DNA from: AP-15 sp963814865 | Lineage (GTDB): Bacteria; Pseudomonadota; Alphaproteobacteria; ATCC43930; CGMCC-115725 | Length of the DNA stretch: 64,000 bases | NCBI GenBank assembly: GCA_963814865.1 | Contig: CAWFEN010000014.1 | Span: 744,001-808,000, forward strand | Direction of reading: 5' to 3' | Shown: piece by piece, positions 35,013-43,656 of the stretch | How the letters are laid out: every line of letters starts with the position of its first letter | Numbering within the stretch: the stretch's first letter is position 1 | The notes under the pieces: generated by a model | What the model saw: the letters and a program-made list of their open reading frames with translations, nothing else | Database searches by the model: none | Told to the model about the DNA's origin: nothing | Program-made: the position numbers and the translations under genes

Positions 35013-36623
35013 GTGAAGCGATCGCCGTCTCTCGTCAAACCATCGCGACGGTCTGTTCTTGCCGCGGCGCCGGCCGGCTTGCTCGCCACGCAGACCGCTT
35101 TCGCGCAGACGGCGCCGGTCCCGGCAGCGCAGACGGCTCCGGCCCAGGCGGTGGCGCAGCGGAGGATCGAAGACGCGCTGCCGCAGCTGGAGAAGCTCGC
35201 GGAAGAAGCGCTGAGCCGCAGCACCGTCCCCGGCATGGCGATTGCCGTCGTCTACAAGGACGAGGTCATCTATCTCGAAGGCTTCGGCGTGCGCGAGGCG
35301 GACAAGCCCGCGCTCGTCGATCCGAACACGGTCTTTCAGCTCGCTTCGATGTCGAAGCCGATCGCCGCAACGGTCGTGGCGGCGCTCGTCGGGGACGGAG
35401 TGGTCGCCTGGGACGACCCGATCATCCGGCATGATCCCGGTTTCGAGATGTGGGATTCCTGGGTGACGCGCGCGGTGACCCTGCGCGACATGTTCGCCCA
35501 CCGCAGCGGCTTGCCGGATCACGCCGGCGATATGCTGGAAGACGTCGGCTACGACCGTACCGAGATCCTTCGCCGCATGCGCTGGCAAGAGCCGGACAGC
35601 AGCTTCCGCTCGCATTACGCCTACACCAATTTCGGATTGACCGAGGCCGCGGTGGCGGCGGCCGAGGCGAGCGGGATGTCGTGGGAGGATTTGTCCGCCC
35701 AGCGTCTCTACCGGCCCTTGGGCATGAAGAACACCAGCTCGCGCTATACCGATTTCACAGCCGCTGCGAACCGGGCGCACGGCCACGTTCGGATCGACGG
35801 CAAGTGGGTCGCGAAATACTCGCGCGATCCCGATGCGCAGTCGCCGGCCGGCGGCGTCAGCTCGTCGGCGGCCGACATGGCGCTGTGGCTGCGCCTGCAG
35901 CTCGGCGGCGGCAAGCTCGACGGCAAACAACTCGTCGCCGCCGAGGCCCTCGGCGAGACACATCGCCCGCAGATCGTTCGCACACCGCCCAAAAACCCGG
36001 CGGTGGACCATGCCGGCTTCTACGGGCTCGGCTGGAACATCGACTACGATGCCGAGGGCCGCGTCCGCTGGAGCCATTCCGGGGGGTTCGACCTCGGCGC
36101 GGCGACCAGCGTCTCACTGCTCCCGGCCGAGCGGCTCGGCATCGTCGCGTTGACCAACTCGCAGCCGATCGGCGTGCCGGAGGCCGTGAGCAGGAGTTTT
36201 TTCGATCTTGTCCTCCACGGCAAGGTCGAGCAAGACTGGCTGACCCTGTACGGTCAATTGTTCGCGATGGCTCTGGCACCCGGTTATGCCGCGATCGATT
36301 ACGCCAAAGCGCCGACACCGCCGTCGCCATCGCTGGCGGCCGACGCCTATACCGGCGTCTACGACAACCATCTGATCGGGCGGATCGAGATAGCCGCGAC
36401 TGACGCGGGGCTGGTTCTGAAGCTGGGGCCGCGGCAGCAAGCCTACCCGCTGCAGCATTTCGACCGCGACGTGTTCGGCTACCTGCCAACCGGCGAGAAC
36501 GCCTACGGCCCGAGCGCCGTTGCCTTCACGATCGGCGGCAATCAGAGAGCGACGGCGGTAACGATCGCAAACCTCGATATCAACGGCCAGGGCAGCTTCG
36601 CCCGCGCGCCGGCCGCCAGATGA
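35013..36623 (+). CDS. Tat-exported serine hydrolase of the class C beta-lactamase family
   Basis: 536 residues from a GTG start. The signal RRSVLAAAPAGLLA with twin Arg suggests Tat export. Active-site motifs are complete: LASMSKPIAA (S-x-x-K with Ser nucleophile), HYAYTNFG (Y-x-N) and WSHSGGFDLGA (HxG-type). A C-terminal lipocalin-like domain (DUF3471 type) begins near LAADAYTGVYDN. Such proteins act as peptidases or esterases and seldom as true beta-lactamases. Upstream in-frame codons extend far but are unconserved. It converges on the SDR gene, 12 bp away. Confidence 0.9.
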   Translation: MKRSPSLVKPSRRSVLAAAPAGLLATQTAFAQTAPVPAAQTAPAQAVAQRRIEDALPQLEKLAEEALSRSTVPGMAIAVVYKDEVIYLEGFGVREADKPALVDPNTVFQLASMSKPIAATVVAALVGDGVVAWDDPIIRHDPGFEMWDSWVTRAVTLRDMFAHRSGLPDHAGDMLEDVGYDRTEILRRMRWQEPDSSFRSHYAYTNFGLTEAAVAAAEASGMSWEDLSAQRLYRPLGMKNTSSRYTDFTAAANRAHGHVRIDGKWVAKYSRDPDAQSPAGGVSSSAADMALWLRLQLGGGKLDGKQLVAAEALGETHRPQIVRTPPKNPAVDHAGFYGLGWNIDYDAEGRVRWSHSGGFDLGAATSVSLLPAERLGIVALTNSQPIGVPEAVSRSFFDLVLHGKVEQDWLTLYGQLFAMALAPGYAAIDYAKAPTPPSPSLAADAYTGVYDNHLIGRIEIAATDAGLVLKLGPRQQAYPLQHFDRDVFGYLPTGENAYGPSAVAFTIGGNQRATAVTIANLDINGQGSFARAPAAR

Positions 36624-36635
36624 ACGCAAGAGCGG

Positions 36636-37400
36636 CTAAGGAGCGATCGTCGTGCCGCCGTCGACGACGATGGTCTGACCGGTGATGTAGGCGCCGGCGC
36701 GCGAGGCCAGCATCAATGCGACACCGGCAATGTCTTCCGGGTCAGCCAGTCGTTTCAGCAAGGTCCCGGCCTCGCGCGCCGCTCGGCGCTGCGGGTCTTC
36801 ATAAAGCACGCGGGCAAACTGGGTCGTCACCACGCTCGGCGCAATGCAATTGACGCGGACGTTGTCCGGGCCCCATTCGGCGGCGAGGTTGCGGCACAAT
36901 GCATAATCGGCGGCCTTGGTCACGCCATACATGCCGAGCATCGTGTTCGCCCGCAATGCCGCCGTCGAGATGATGTAGATGATCGCGCCGTCGCGGCGCT
37001 CGCGCATCTCCGGCGCCACCATGCGCGACAGCCACAGATTGCTCAGTACATTGTTGACCATCATCCGCTCGAAGACCTCGTCGGTCAGCTTGTCGAGCGA
37101 GCCGTAATGCGGGTTGACCGCGGCGTTGCAGACGAGGATGTCGATCCGGCCCCAGGCTTCGCGCGTCTTGGCGACGAGATTTTCGAGCTGGGCCTTGTCC
37201 GAGATGCGCGCGGTCACCGCGATCGCCTCGCCGCCCGTCGCCCGGATCGCCGCCGCGACTTCCTCGCAGGGTTGGGCGTTGCGCGCCGAGATCACGACGC
37301 GCCCGCCGGCTTCGGCAATGGCCTCGGCGATAGCCCGACCGATGCCGCGGCTCGACCCGGTGACGATCGCGACCTTTCCGGACAGGTCGAAGAGCTTCAT
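36636..37400 (-). CDS. Short-chain dehydrogenase/reductase (SDR)
   Basis: A 254-residue classical SDR: the nucleotide-binding GSSRGIGRAIAEAIAEAGG near residue 16, the NAAV motif (ILVCNAAVNPHYG), the catalytic Ser in IIYIISTAALRANTM and Y-x-x-x-K (MYGVTKAADYA), and the C-terminal YITGQTIVVDGGTT. RVVISARN with Arg following the second strand suggests NADP(H) preference. The substrate is unknown; the FabG-like subgroup is diverse. It lies 10 bp downstream of the COX4-like micro-protein gene on the same strand. Confidence 0.92.
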   Translation of the reverse strand: MKLFDLSGKVAIVTGSSRGIGRAIAEAIAEAGGRVVISARNAQPCEEVAAAIRATGGEAIAVTARISDKAQLENLVAKTREAWGRIDILVCNAAVNPHYGSLDKLTDEVFERMMVNNVLSNLWLSRMVAPEMRERRDGAIIYIISTAALRANTMLGMYGVTKAADYALCRNLAAEWGPDNVRVNCIAPSVVTTQFARVLYEDPQRRAAREAGTLLKRLADPEDIAGVALMLASRAGAYITGQTIVVDGGTTIAP

Positions 37401-37410
37401 GACCGGGGCT

Positions 37411-37536
37411 TCACAGCAGAAAGATCGCCATTCCGATAAGCAGGATCACGATCCCGGCGACGGCATATCTGATGAGCCGGGTAAAGCGGAGCCACGTCTG
37501 ATAACGCCAATTGAAATCGGGATCGATCGCCGCCAT
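37411..37536 (-). CDS. aa3-type cytochrome c oxidase subunit IV-like micro-protein
   Basis: A 41-residue single-pass membrane protein: MAAIDPDFNWRYQTWLRFTR followed by LIRYAVAGIVILLIGMAIFL. The layout, a short acidic head, TWxxFxRLxRYxV, and one helix ending AIFLL, is that of the bacterial aa3-type oxidase subunit IV (COX4_pro_2), which packs against the oxidase core in alphaproteobacteria. No oxidase subunit is nearby, which is common for this gene. GGGGC-type ribosome-binding signal precedes the ATG. The assignment is by pattern only. Confidence 0.6.
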   Translation of the reverse strand: MAAIDPDFNWRYQTWLRFTRLIRYAVAGIVILLIGMAIFLL

Positions 37537-37578
37537 GCCCCTTCCTCGCCGGCTGAAGTGCCACGGCGGAGGTATAGC

Positions 37579-38253
37579 CTAACCGGAGGTCGATACAAGA
37601 GCCTGCGGGACGCCGTCGCACGGGTTCAGCGCCGCGCCCTCGGGAGCTTGCCCGCCGGCGATCTCGGCCCGCCCGCCGGCGACCCGGACCCGGCCCTCGG
37701 CGATCAGCCGCAGGGCGAGCGGGTAGAGGCGATGCTCGACTTCGAGGATGCGGGCCGACAGGCTCGCTTCGTCGTCTTCGGGGAGGACCGGCACGACGGC
37801 CTGGGCAATAATCGGCCCGGTATCGATCTCGGGACGAACGAAATGCACCGTGCAGCCGGCAAAGCGCACGCCGGCGGCAAGAGCTTGGCGCTGCGCGTGA
37901 AGGCCGGGAAAGGCCGGCAGCAGCGAAGGGTGGATGTTGACCATCCGGTCCCGCCAAGCCTCGACGAACGCCGTGTCGAGGACCCGCAGGAAGCCGGCGA
38001 GGCAGACCAGTTCGACCTGTCGGCCGCATAGCTGCGCGTCGACCTCCGCGGCAAAGTCCCTCCGGTCGCGATGCGCGACCACCGCGCTGGGGATGCCGGC
38101 GGCCGCAGAGCGCGCGAGGCCCGGCGCATCGGCCCGGCTGCTGACGACGACGACGATCTCGGCGGGACAGGCAGGGTCGGCGCAGGCCTCGATCAGCGCC
38201 TGCAAATTCGAGCCGCGGCCCGAAATCATTACCCCCACCCGCAACGGGCTCAT
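37579..38253 (-). CDS. purN: Phosphoribosylglycinamide formyltransferase
   Basis: Transfers a formyl group from 10-formyl-THF to GAR in purine synthesis. 224 residues starting MSPLRVGVMISGRGSNLQAL, with the phosphate-binding GRGSNLQAL, then LAGFLRVL, MVNIHPSLLPAFPG with the catalytic His, and FVRPEIDTGPIIAQA with the catalytic Asp. All catalytic residues (Asn, His, Asp) are present. purM, often immediately upstream of purN, is not in the 137 bp before the divergent DUF2066 gene, so purM must lie elsewhere. Confidence 0.95.
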   Translation of the reverse strand: MSPLRVGVMISGRGSNLQALIEACADPACPAEIVVVVSSRADAPGLARSAAAGIPSAVVAHRDRRDFAAEVDAQLCGRQVELVCLAGFLRVLDTAFVEAWRDRMVNIHPSLLPAFPGLHAQRQALAAGVRFAGCTVHFVRPEIDTGPIIAQAVVPVLPEDDEASLSARILEVEHRLYPLALRLIAEGRVRVAGGRAEIAGGQAPEGAALNPCDGVPQALVSTSG

Positions 38254-38389
38254 CACGTCCCGGCGGCGGCAGGGCGGACCGCGACAGCGGCAGAGTTTCG
38301 GCTGGCGATGGCGTCCACGGCAAATCTGCGCTATGACGTTCGGCCGCGATCGGGCAGGTCCATAAATATCGGGTCGGAGGCGGTTTGCA

Positions 38390-39511
38390 ATGAACTTGCC
38401 GCTGGTGCCGGCGATCGCCGGAGGGCGGGCCGCGTTGCTGTTGCTCGCCGTGCTCGTGTACGCCGCGCCAGCATCGGCCGACGAGCAGAGCGACCCGTAT
38501 TCCGCGACGGTCAAGGTCGACGCCACCGCCGACAACCCGGCCGACGCGCGCCACGTCGCGCGGTTGGATGGGCAGCGGCGGGCGCTGACCGAGGTGATCG
38601 ATCGCTTGTCCGGGACAACCGACGCCAAGCTGCCGAAACTCGATGACGATGCCGTCACCGACCTCGTCGACAGTTTCGAGGTAGCCGACGAGCACATGTC
38701 GGCGGTGCGCTATCTGGCCGACTACACGTTTCACTTCCGGGCGGCGAAGATCCGGCGGCTGATGCACGATGCCGACATCGCGCCCGCCGCGGCCGCCGGC
38801 AAGCCGGTCATCGTGCTGCCGGTGTACCAGGATGGTGCCGCAACCGTGCTGTGGGACGACCCCAACCCGTGGCGCGACGCCTGGGCGCAGCGCCCGGCAG
38901 GGGCCGGGCCGATCCGCCTCGACGTGCCGCTGGCCGGCATCGGGGCGCTGACCACGATCGATGCCGAACAGGCCCTTGCCGGCCAATCGGACGCGCTCAC
39001 CGCGATCGCCCAGCACAATGGCGGCGACGAGGCGATCGTCGCGCTGGCGAGGGCGCGACGCCAGGACGGGCGGGTCGCCGGCCTCGATGTGAGCATCAAG
39101 CGCTACCGTCTCGGCCAACTGGCGGGCAGCCAAAACGAGTCCCTCGACGCCAATCCCGGCGAGAGCGAGAACGACTTCATCAAGCGCGCAGCGGATGCGA
39201 CCGCCGCCGATATCGCGAGCGGCACCAACAAGACTGCCGCCACGACTCCCGACCAGCAGGCGAGCCTCACGGCCGCCGTGCCAATCACCAGCCTCGGCGA
39301 CTGGGTGCAGCTGCGCCAAAAGCTGGCGGCAGTCCCGGGGGTACGCAAGGTCGATCTGCTGTCGTTGAGCCGAGAGGAGGCAAAGATCGAAATCACCTAT
39401 GGCGGCGCGCCCGATCAGCTGAAATCCAGTCTCGCCGATGCCGGCCTCGATCTCGGCGGCGGCGATCCGGTCTGGCAGCTCCAGCCTTCGGCGGCAGCGA
39501 GCGCACATTAG
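38390..39511 (+). CDS. DUF2066 domain secreted protein
   Basis: 373 residues with a signal peptide (ALLLLAVLVYAAPASADEQ). The first domain carries SATVKVDATADNPADARHVA, LDGQRRALTEVIDRLSG and VRYLADYTFHFRAAKIRRLM, which match DUF2066. A later segment resembles a second repeat (ITSLGDWVQLRQKLAAVPGV, then ITYGGAPDQLKSSLADAGL). Function is unknown; it is probably periplasmic. It is the first gene of a conserved alphaproteobacterial run with the CDP-alcohol phosphatidyltransferase, hdaA and ppk1, and is divergent from purN. Confidence 0.87.
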   Translation: MNLPLVPAIAGGRAALLLLAVLVYAAPASADEQSDPYSATVKVDATADNPADARHVARLDGQRRALTEVIDRLSGTTDAKLPKLDDDAVTDLVDSFEVADEHMSAVRYLADYTFHFRAAKIRRLMHDADIAPAAAAGKPVIVLPVYQDGAATVLWDDPNPWRDAWAQRPAGAGPIRLDVPLAGIGALTTIDAEQALAGQSDALTAIAQHNGGDEAIVALARARRQDGRVAGLDVSIKRYRLGQLAGSQNESLDANPGESENDFIKRAADATAADIASGTNKTAATTPDQQASLTAAVPITSLGDWVQLRQKLAAVPGVRKVDLLSLSREEAKIEITYGGAPDQLKSSLADAGLDLGGGDPVWQLQPSAAASAH

Positions 39512-39550
39512 GCTTGCCCAAACCGGCGATGTCGGCAACGCATTCGAGCC

Positions 39551-40114
39551 ATGATGAGCCGGCTGGGGCTCAACCTTCCTAATCTCATCACTCTGGCGCG
39601 CCTGCTGCTGGTTCCGCTCGCGATCTGGCTCATCCTCGACGCGCGTTACGGGGCCGCGTTCTGGGTGTTCATCGGCGCCGGCGTCTCGGACGGGCTCGAC
39701 GGCTTTATCGCCAAGCGCTTCGATCGGCGCACCCGGCTCGGCGCTCTGCTCGATCCGGTCGCAGACAAGACGCTGATCGTCAGTGTTTACGTGACGCTAG
39801 GCTGGGCCGGCGAGCTGCCGACTTGGCTCGTCATTCTGGTGGTGTTCCGTGACGTCATGATCATCGGCGGGTTCCTGCTGATCCAGACGATCGCGGCGCC
39901 CAGGCGCTACGATCCGTTATACATCAGCAAGATCAACACGGCCGCGCAGATTGCGCTGGTCGGCTTCATCCTGGCGCGCCGCGGCATCGGAGCCGACGCC
40001 AACCTGCTCACTGTCGTTCTGGTCTTCACGGTGGCGCTGACGACCGTGCTGTCGGGCTTGTCCTATCTGGTGCGCTGGGGGCGGATCCTGGCGCATACCG
40101 AGCAGGCACTGTAA
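39551..40114 (+). CDS. CDP-alcohol phosphatidyltransferase family protein
   Basis: 187 residues, polytopic inner-membrane enzyme of phospholipid synthesis. The catalytic motif D-G-x2-A-R-x8-G-x3-D-x3-D appears as VSDGLDGFIAKRFDRRTRLG then ALLDPVADK, with Lys replacing Arg in the A-R pair, as in cardiolipin/phosphatidylglycerophosphate synthase relatives. Five to six hydrophobic segments. Alcohol acceptor cannot be fixed; PgsA or the prokaryotic/eukaryotic-type cardiolipin synthase are candidates. It lies between DUF2066 and hdaA, same strand. Confidence 0.9.
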   Translation: MMSRLGLNLPNLITLARLLLVPLAIWLILDARYGAAFWVFIGAGVSDGLDGFIAKRFDRRTRLGALLDPVADKTLIVSVYVTLGWAGELPTWLVILVVFRDVMIIGGFLLIQTIAAPRRYDPLYISKINTAAQIALVGFILARRGIGADANLLTVVLVFTVALTTVLSGLSYLVRWGRILAHTEQAL

Positions 40115-40151
40115 TGGCTTCCGCGCCCGCGCTTCGACCCGGCTCTTCAGG

Positions 40152-40865
40152 ATGATCCAGCTCGCCTTCGACCTGCCGCGCCGGAGCGCATTGGGCCGCG
40201 CCGATTTCCTCGTCTCCGACAGCAACGCCACAGCCCTCGGCTGGATCGACCGCTGGCCCGCCTGGCGGTCGCCGGCGCTCGTGCTGCACGGTCCGCCGGG
40301 ATGCGGCAAGACGCACCTCGCCCATCTCTGGTGCGCTCGCGCCTCGGCCCGCATCCTTGCCGGAGAAGAGCTGGACGAAGCGAGACTGCCGACTGTGCTT
40401 GCGGCCTTGCTCGCCGAGGCAAACCCGCGGATCGCCATCGACGATGCCGATCGCGCTGCGGCGCGCGCCCTGCTCCACCTCCACAATTTCTGCCTGGCGG
40501 AGCGCGGCAGCCTGCTGTTGACGGCCCGATCTTCACCTGGATCATGGGTTGTCGCGCTCGATGACCTGCGCTCGCGCCTGCGCGCCGCCGGCGCGGTCGA
40601 GATCGGCGTTCCCGACGATGCGCTTCTCGGTGCCGTTCTCGTCAAGCATTTCGCCGATCGCCAGCTACACGTCGCACCCACGGTGATCGTCTATCTGATC
40701 GCGCATATCGAGCGGTCTTTCGCGGCGGCGGCGGCGGCGGTCGCGGCACTCGACGCGGCGTCGCTCTCCGGCGGCCGTCCGGTCACCATTGCGCTCGCCC
40801 GCAAGCTGATGCCTGACCCGGCGCCTCAGCCCTTGCCGCCGGACAGCGAGTTGGCGGTGACGTAA
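40152..40865 (+). CDS. hdaA: DnaA-related regulatory protein HdaA
   Basis: 237 residues, a DnaA-like AAA+ domain without the DnaA N-terminal domains and C-terminal DNA-binding domain. It starts IQLAFDLPRRSALGRADFLV; the short QLAFDL peptide is the beta-clamp-binding motif of Hda. Walker A LHGPPGCGKTHLAHLW follows near residue 46, and the Walker B-like segment is PRIAIDDADRAAA. In Caulobacter HdaA promotes DnaA-ATP hydrolysis after initiation. It converges on sixA with a 40-bp overlap and precedes ppk1. Confidence 0.88.
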   Translation: MIQLAFDLPRRSALGRADFLVSDSNATALGWIDRWPAWRSPALVLHGPPGCGKTHLAHLWCARASARILAGEELDEARLPTVLAALLAEANPRIAIDDADRAAARALLHLHNFCLAERGSLLLTARSSPGSWVVALDDLRSRLRAAGAVEIGVPDDALLGAVLVKHFADRQLHVAPTVIVYLIAHIERSFAAAAAAVAALDAASLSGGRPVTIALARKLMPDPAPQPLPPDSELAVT

Positions 40866-41347
40866 TCGACGAGCTCGTGACGCGAGAGGCCGAGCGTCGA
40901 CCACGGTGCCGCGATCCGAAAGCTGGCTCGCGCAGCGGTCGGAAACTTGCCCGATGCGAGCGCGCGGGCGCGCCGGGTGTCCGGCTCGGCAAGGGTGATC
41001 GCGAACTCGTGGATTCCCGGATCGTGTCCGACCAGCAGGACATTGTCGTCCGCCTCGGCGAGGCGCCGCAGCCGATCGATCAACCGGTCGCGGCTCGCGA
41101 GATAAAGCTCGTCCTCGATCAGGGTGCGCGGGCGCGCCGGAAATTCGGCGAGAACGAGGTCGACGGTTTCGCGCGTCCGCACCGCGCTCGACGACAGCAC
41201 CAGATCGAGCACTCCGATCGCCGTCGGCAAATGCCGGCCGACGCGGCGCGCGTCCTCGCGGCCGCGGCGGCTCAACTTCCGCTCGTGATCGTCGACATCG
41301 TCCTTCCAGCTCGATTTTGCGTGGCGCAGCAAGTGCAGCATCGGCAT
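40826..41347 (-). CDS. SixA-type histidine phosphatase
   Basis: 173 residues of the histidine phosphatase superfamily. The RHG motif is LHLLRHAKSSWKDDVDDHER with the catalytic His; VLSSSAVRTRETVDLVL carries the second Arg; VLLVGHDPGIHEFAITL carries the second catalytic His. SixA proteins dephosphorylate histidines in phosphorelay or PTS proteins. No HPt protein is adjacent, so the target is unknown. It lies opposite hdaA and divergent from ppk1. Confidence 0.92.
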   Translation of the reverse strand: MPMLHLLRHAKSSWKDDVDDHERKLSRRGREDARRVGRHLPTAIGVLDLVLSSSAVRTRETVDLVLAEFPARPRTLIEDELYLASRDRLIDRLRRLAEADDNVLLVGHDPGIHEFAITLAEPDTRRARALASGKFPTAARASFRIAAPWSTLGLSRHELVDYVTANSLSGGKG

Positions 41348-41511
41348 CGCTAGTCTCCTCGCCCGGCGGCGAACCGGCGGAATCCATGAAACCCGCGGAG
41401 GGTTCCGGCCCGCCCAAAGCGTCGTCGGAGCGCGGTCCGGGGCGACATGACAGCTCGATCCGTGCGCGGTACAATCGGGCGCCGACAGTCCCGTTCGGCG
41501 CCGCCGGGAGA

Positions 41512-43653
41512 ATGAGAGTGGCTATCAGCGCGCAAGCGGTCGAGCTCCTCCCGGTCGATTCCCGCTCCACCGGACGCTTCATCAATCGCGAGCTGTCCTG
41601 GCTCGCCTTCAACGAACGAGTGCTCGCCGAAGCCGACAATATCCGCCATCCGCTGCTCGAGCGGCTGCGCTTTCTGTCGATTTCGGCGAACAATCTCGAC
41701 GAATTCTACATGGTGCGCGTCGCCGGGCTCAAAGGCCAGTATCTTGCCGGCGTCAAGACGGTGAGCCAGGACGGGCTGACGCCCGCCCAGCAGCTCGAGG
41801 CGATCCGGCAGCGCGCGAGCAGACTGATGGCCGCCCAGCAGGTCACGTGGCTGGCCTTGCGCCGGCAGCTCGACGAGGCCGGTGTCTCGGTCGTCGAGCC
41901 GGCCGATCTCGAACCCGGCGACCGCGCTTGGCTCGAGGACCGGTTCATGGCGGATGTCTTCCCGGTGCTGACGCCCCTGGCGATCGATCCTGCCCATCCC
42001 TTTCCGTTCGTTGCCAATCGCGGTTTTGGCTTGGCGCTCGAGCTCGAGCGGGTCAGCGACGGCATCCGCTTGCAGGCGCTGACCCTGATCCCGTCCTCGA
42101 TCTATCGCTTCGTCCGCCTGCCGGGAAGCCGGATTCGGTTTCTGCCGATCGAGCAGATGATAGCGCTGTTCCTCGATCATCTGTTTCCGGGCTTCGCCGT
42201 CGTGGCCCAGGGCGTGTTTCGGGTGCTGCGTGACAGCGAAGTCGAGATCGAGGAGGAGGCCGAGGACCTCGTCCGTCTCTACGAGACCGCCCTTAAGCGG
42301 CGGCGGCACGGTCATGCCATCGACCTCGCGGTCGATTCCTTGATGCCGGCGGAATTGCTCCGCTTTTTGATGGAAAAGCTCGATGCCGCGCCGGCGGATG
42401 TCTTCGCCAGCGACGGGCTGCTCGGCCTCAATGACACCGAGCAGCTGATCATCGACGACCGCCCCGACCTCGTCTTCACCCCGTACAACGCGCGGTTTCC
42501 CGAGCGCATACGGGATTTCGGGGGAGATTGCTTCGCCGCGATCCGGCAAAAAGACATCATCGTCCACCATCCTTACGAAAGCTTTGACGTCGTCGTCCAA
42601 TTTCTGCGGCAGGCGGCCCGCGACCCGGCCGTCGTGGCGATCAAGCAGACGCTTTACCGCACCAGCGAGGACAGCCCGATCGTGCGGGCGCTCGCCGAGG
42701 CCGCCGAGGCCGGCAAATCGGTGACGGCGTTGATCGAGCTCAAGGCGCGCTTTGACGAGGAAGCCAACATCCGCTGGGCGCGCGACCTCGAACGCGCCGG
42801 GGTGCAGGTGGTTTATGGCTTCCTGCGGCTCAAGACGCACGCCAAGGTTTCGCTCGTCGTTCGCCGGGAAGGCGGTCAGCTGTGCTCCTATGTCCATTTC
42901 GGAACCGGCAACTATCATCCCTATACGGCCAAGGTTTACACCGACCTGTCGTTTTTCACCTGCGATCCGGCGCTGTGCCGGGACGCCGCGCGTCTGTTCA
43001 ATTTCATGACCGGCTATGCGAGCCCGGCCAGTCTCGAAAAGATTGCGGCCGCGCCGATCAATCTCCGGCCTCGGCTGTTCGAGCTGATCGAAGGCGAAAT
43101 CGCCAACGCGCAGCAAGGCAAGCCGGCACAGATCTGGGCCAAGATGAACGCGCTCGTCGACCCGGCGATGATCGATCTGCTCTATCGGGCTTCCCAGGCT
43201 GGCGTCGGGATCGATTTGGTGGTGCGGGGGATCTGCTGCTTGCGCCCCGGTGTTCCCGGCTTGTCGGATAACCTCCGGGTCAAGAGCATCATCGGCCGTT
43301 TTCTCGAACACAGCCGCATTGTCTGCTTCGCCAACGGCAGCAAGCTGCCTTCCGCCCGTGCCAAGGTCTTCATCAGTTCCGCCGATTGGATGCCGCGCAA
43401 TTTCGACGGGCGCGTCGAGGCCTTCGTGCCGATCGAGAACCCGACTGTCCATCGCCAGGTGCTGGACGAGATCATGGTCGCCAATCTGCGCGACCGGGCG
43501 CAGAGCTGGAGCCTGTTGCCGGACGGCACCTATGAGCGCATGCCGGCTGACGAGGAAGGCTTTTCCGCGCACACCTATTTCATGACCAATCCGAGCCTTT
43601 CCGGGCGCGGCAAGGCGCTCCGGCGCGGCCAGCCGAAACTCGTCGTGCGCTGA
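41512..43653 (+). CDS. ppk1: Polyphosphate kinase 1
   Basis: 713 residues; reversibly polymerises the gamma-phosphate of ATP into polyphosphate. The N-terminal domain reads FINRELSWLAFNERVLAEA. The catalytic region shows VVAIKQTLYRTSEDSPIVRA, KARFDEEANIRWARDLERAG, LKTHAKVSLVVRREGG with the autophosphorylated His, and YVHFGTGNYHPYTAKVYTDL. The C-terminus has SADWMPRNFDGRVEAFVPIE. ATG at 41512 overlaps a GGGAG; a GTG two codons on (41518) has better spacing. ppx follows after 3 bp, giving a polyphosphate synthesis-degradation pair. Confidence 0.97.
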   Translation: MRVAISAQAVELLPVDSRSTGRFINRELSWLAFNERVLAEADNIRHPLLERLRFLSISANNLDEFYMVRVAGLKGQYLAGVKTVSQDGLTPAQQLEAIRQRASRLMAAQQVTWLALRRQLDEAGVSVVEPADLEPGDRAWLEDRFMADVFPVLTPLAIDPAHPFPFVANRGFGLALELERVSDGIRLQALTLIPSSIYRFVRLPGSRIRFLPIEQMIALFLDHLFPGFAVVAQGVFRVLRDSEVEIEEEAEDLVRLYETALKRRRHGHAIDLAVDSLMPAELLRFLMEKLDAAPADVFASDGLLGLNDTEQLIIDDRPDLVFTPYNARFPERIRDFGGDCFAAIRQKDIIVHHPYESFDVVVQFLRQAARDPAVVAIKQTLYRTSEDSPIVRALAEAAEAGKSVTALIELKARFDEEANIRWARDLERAGVQVVYGFLRLKTHAKVSLVVRREGGQLCSYVHFGTGNYHPYTAKVYTDLSFFTCDPALCRDAARLFNFMTGYASPASLEKIAAAPINLRPRLFELIEGEIANAQQGKPAQIWAKMNALVDPAMIDLLYRASQAGVGIDLVVRGICCLRPGVPGLSDNLRVKSIIGRFLEHSRIVCFANGSKLPSARAKVFISSADWMPRNFDGRVEAFVPIENPTVHRQVLDEIMVANLRDRAQSWSLLPDGTYERMPADEEGFSAHTYFMTNPSLSGRGKALRRGQPKLVVR

Positions 43654-43656
43654 CCG

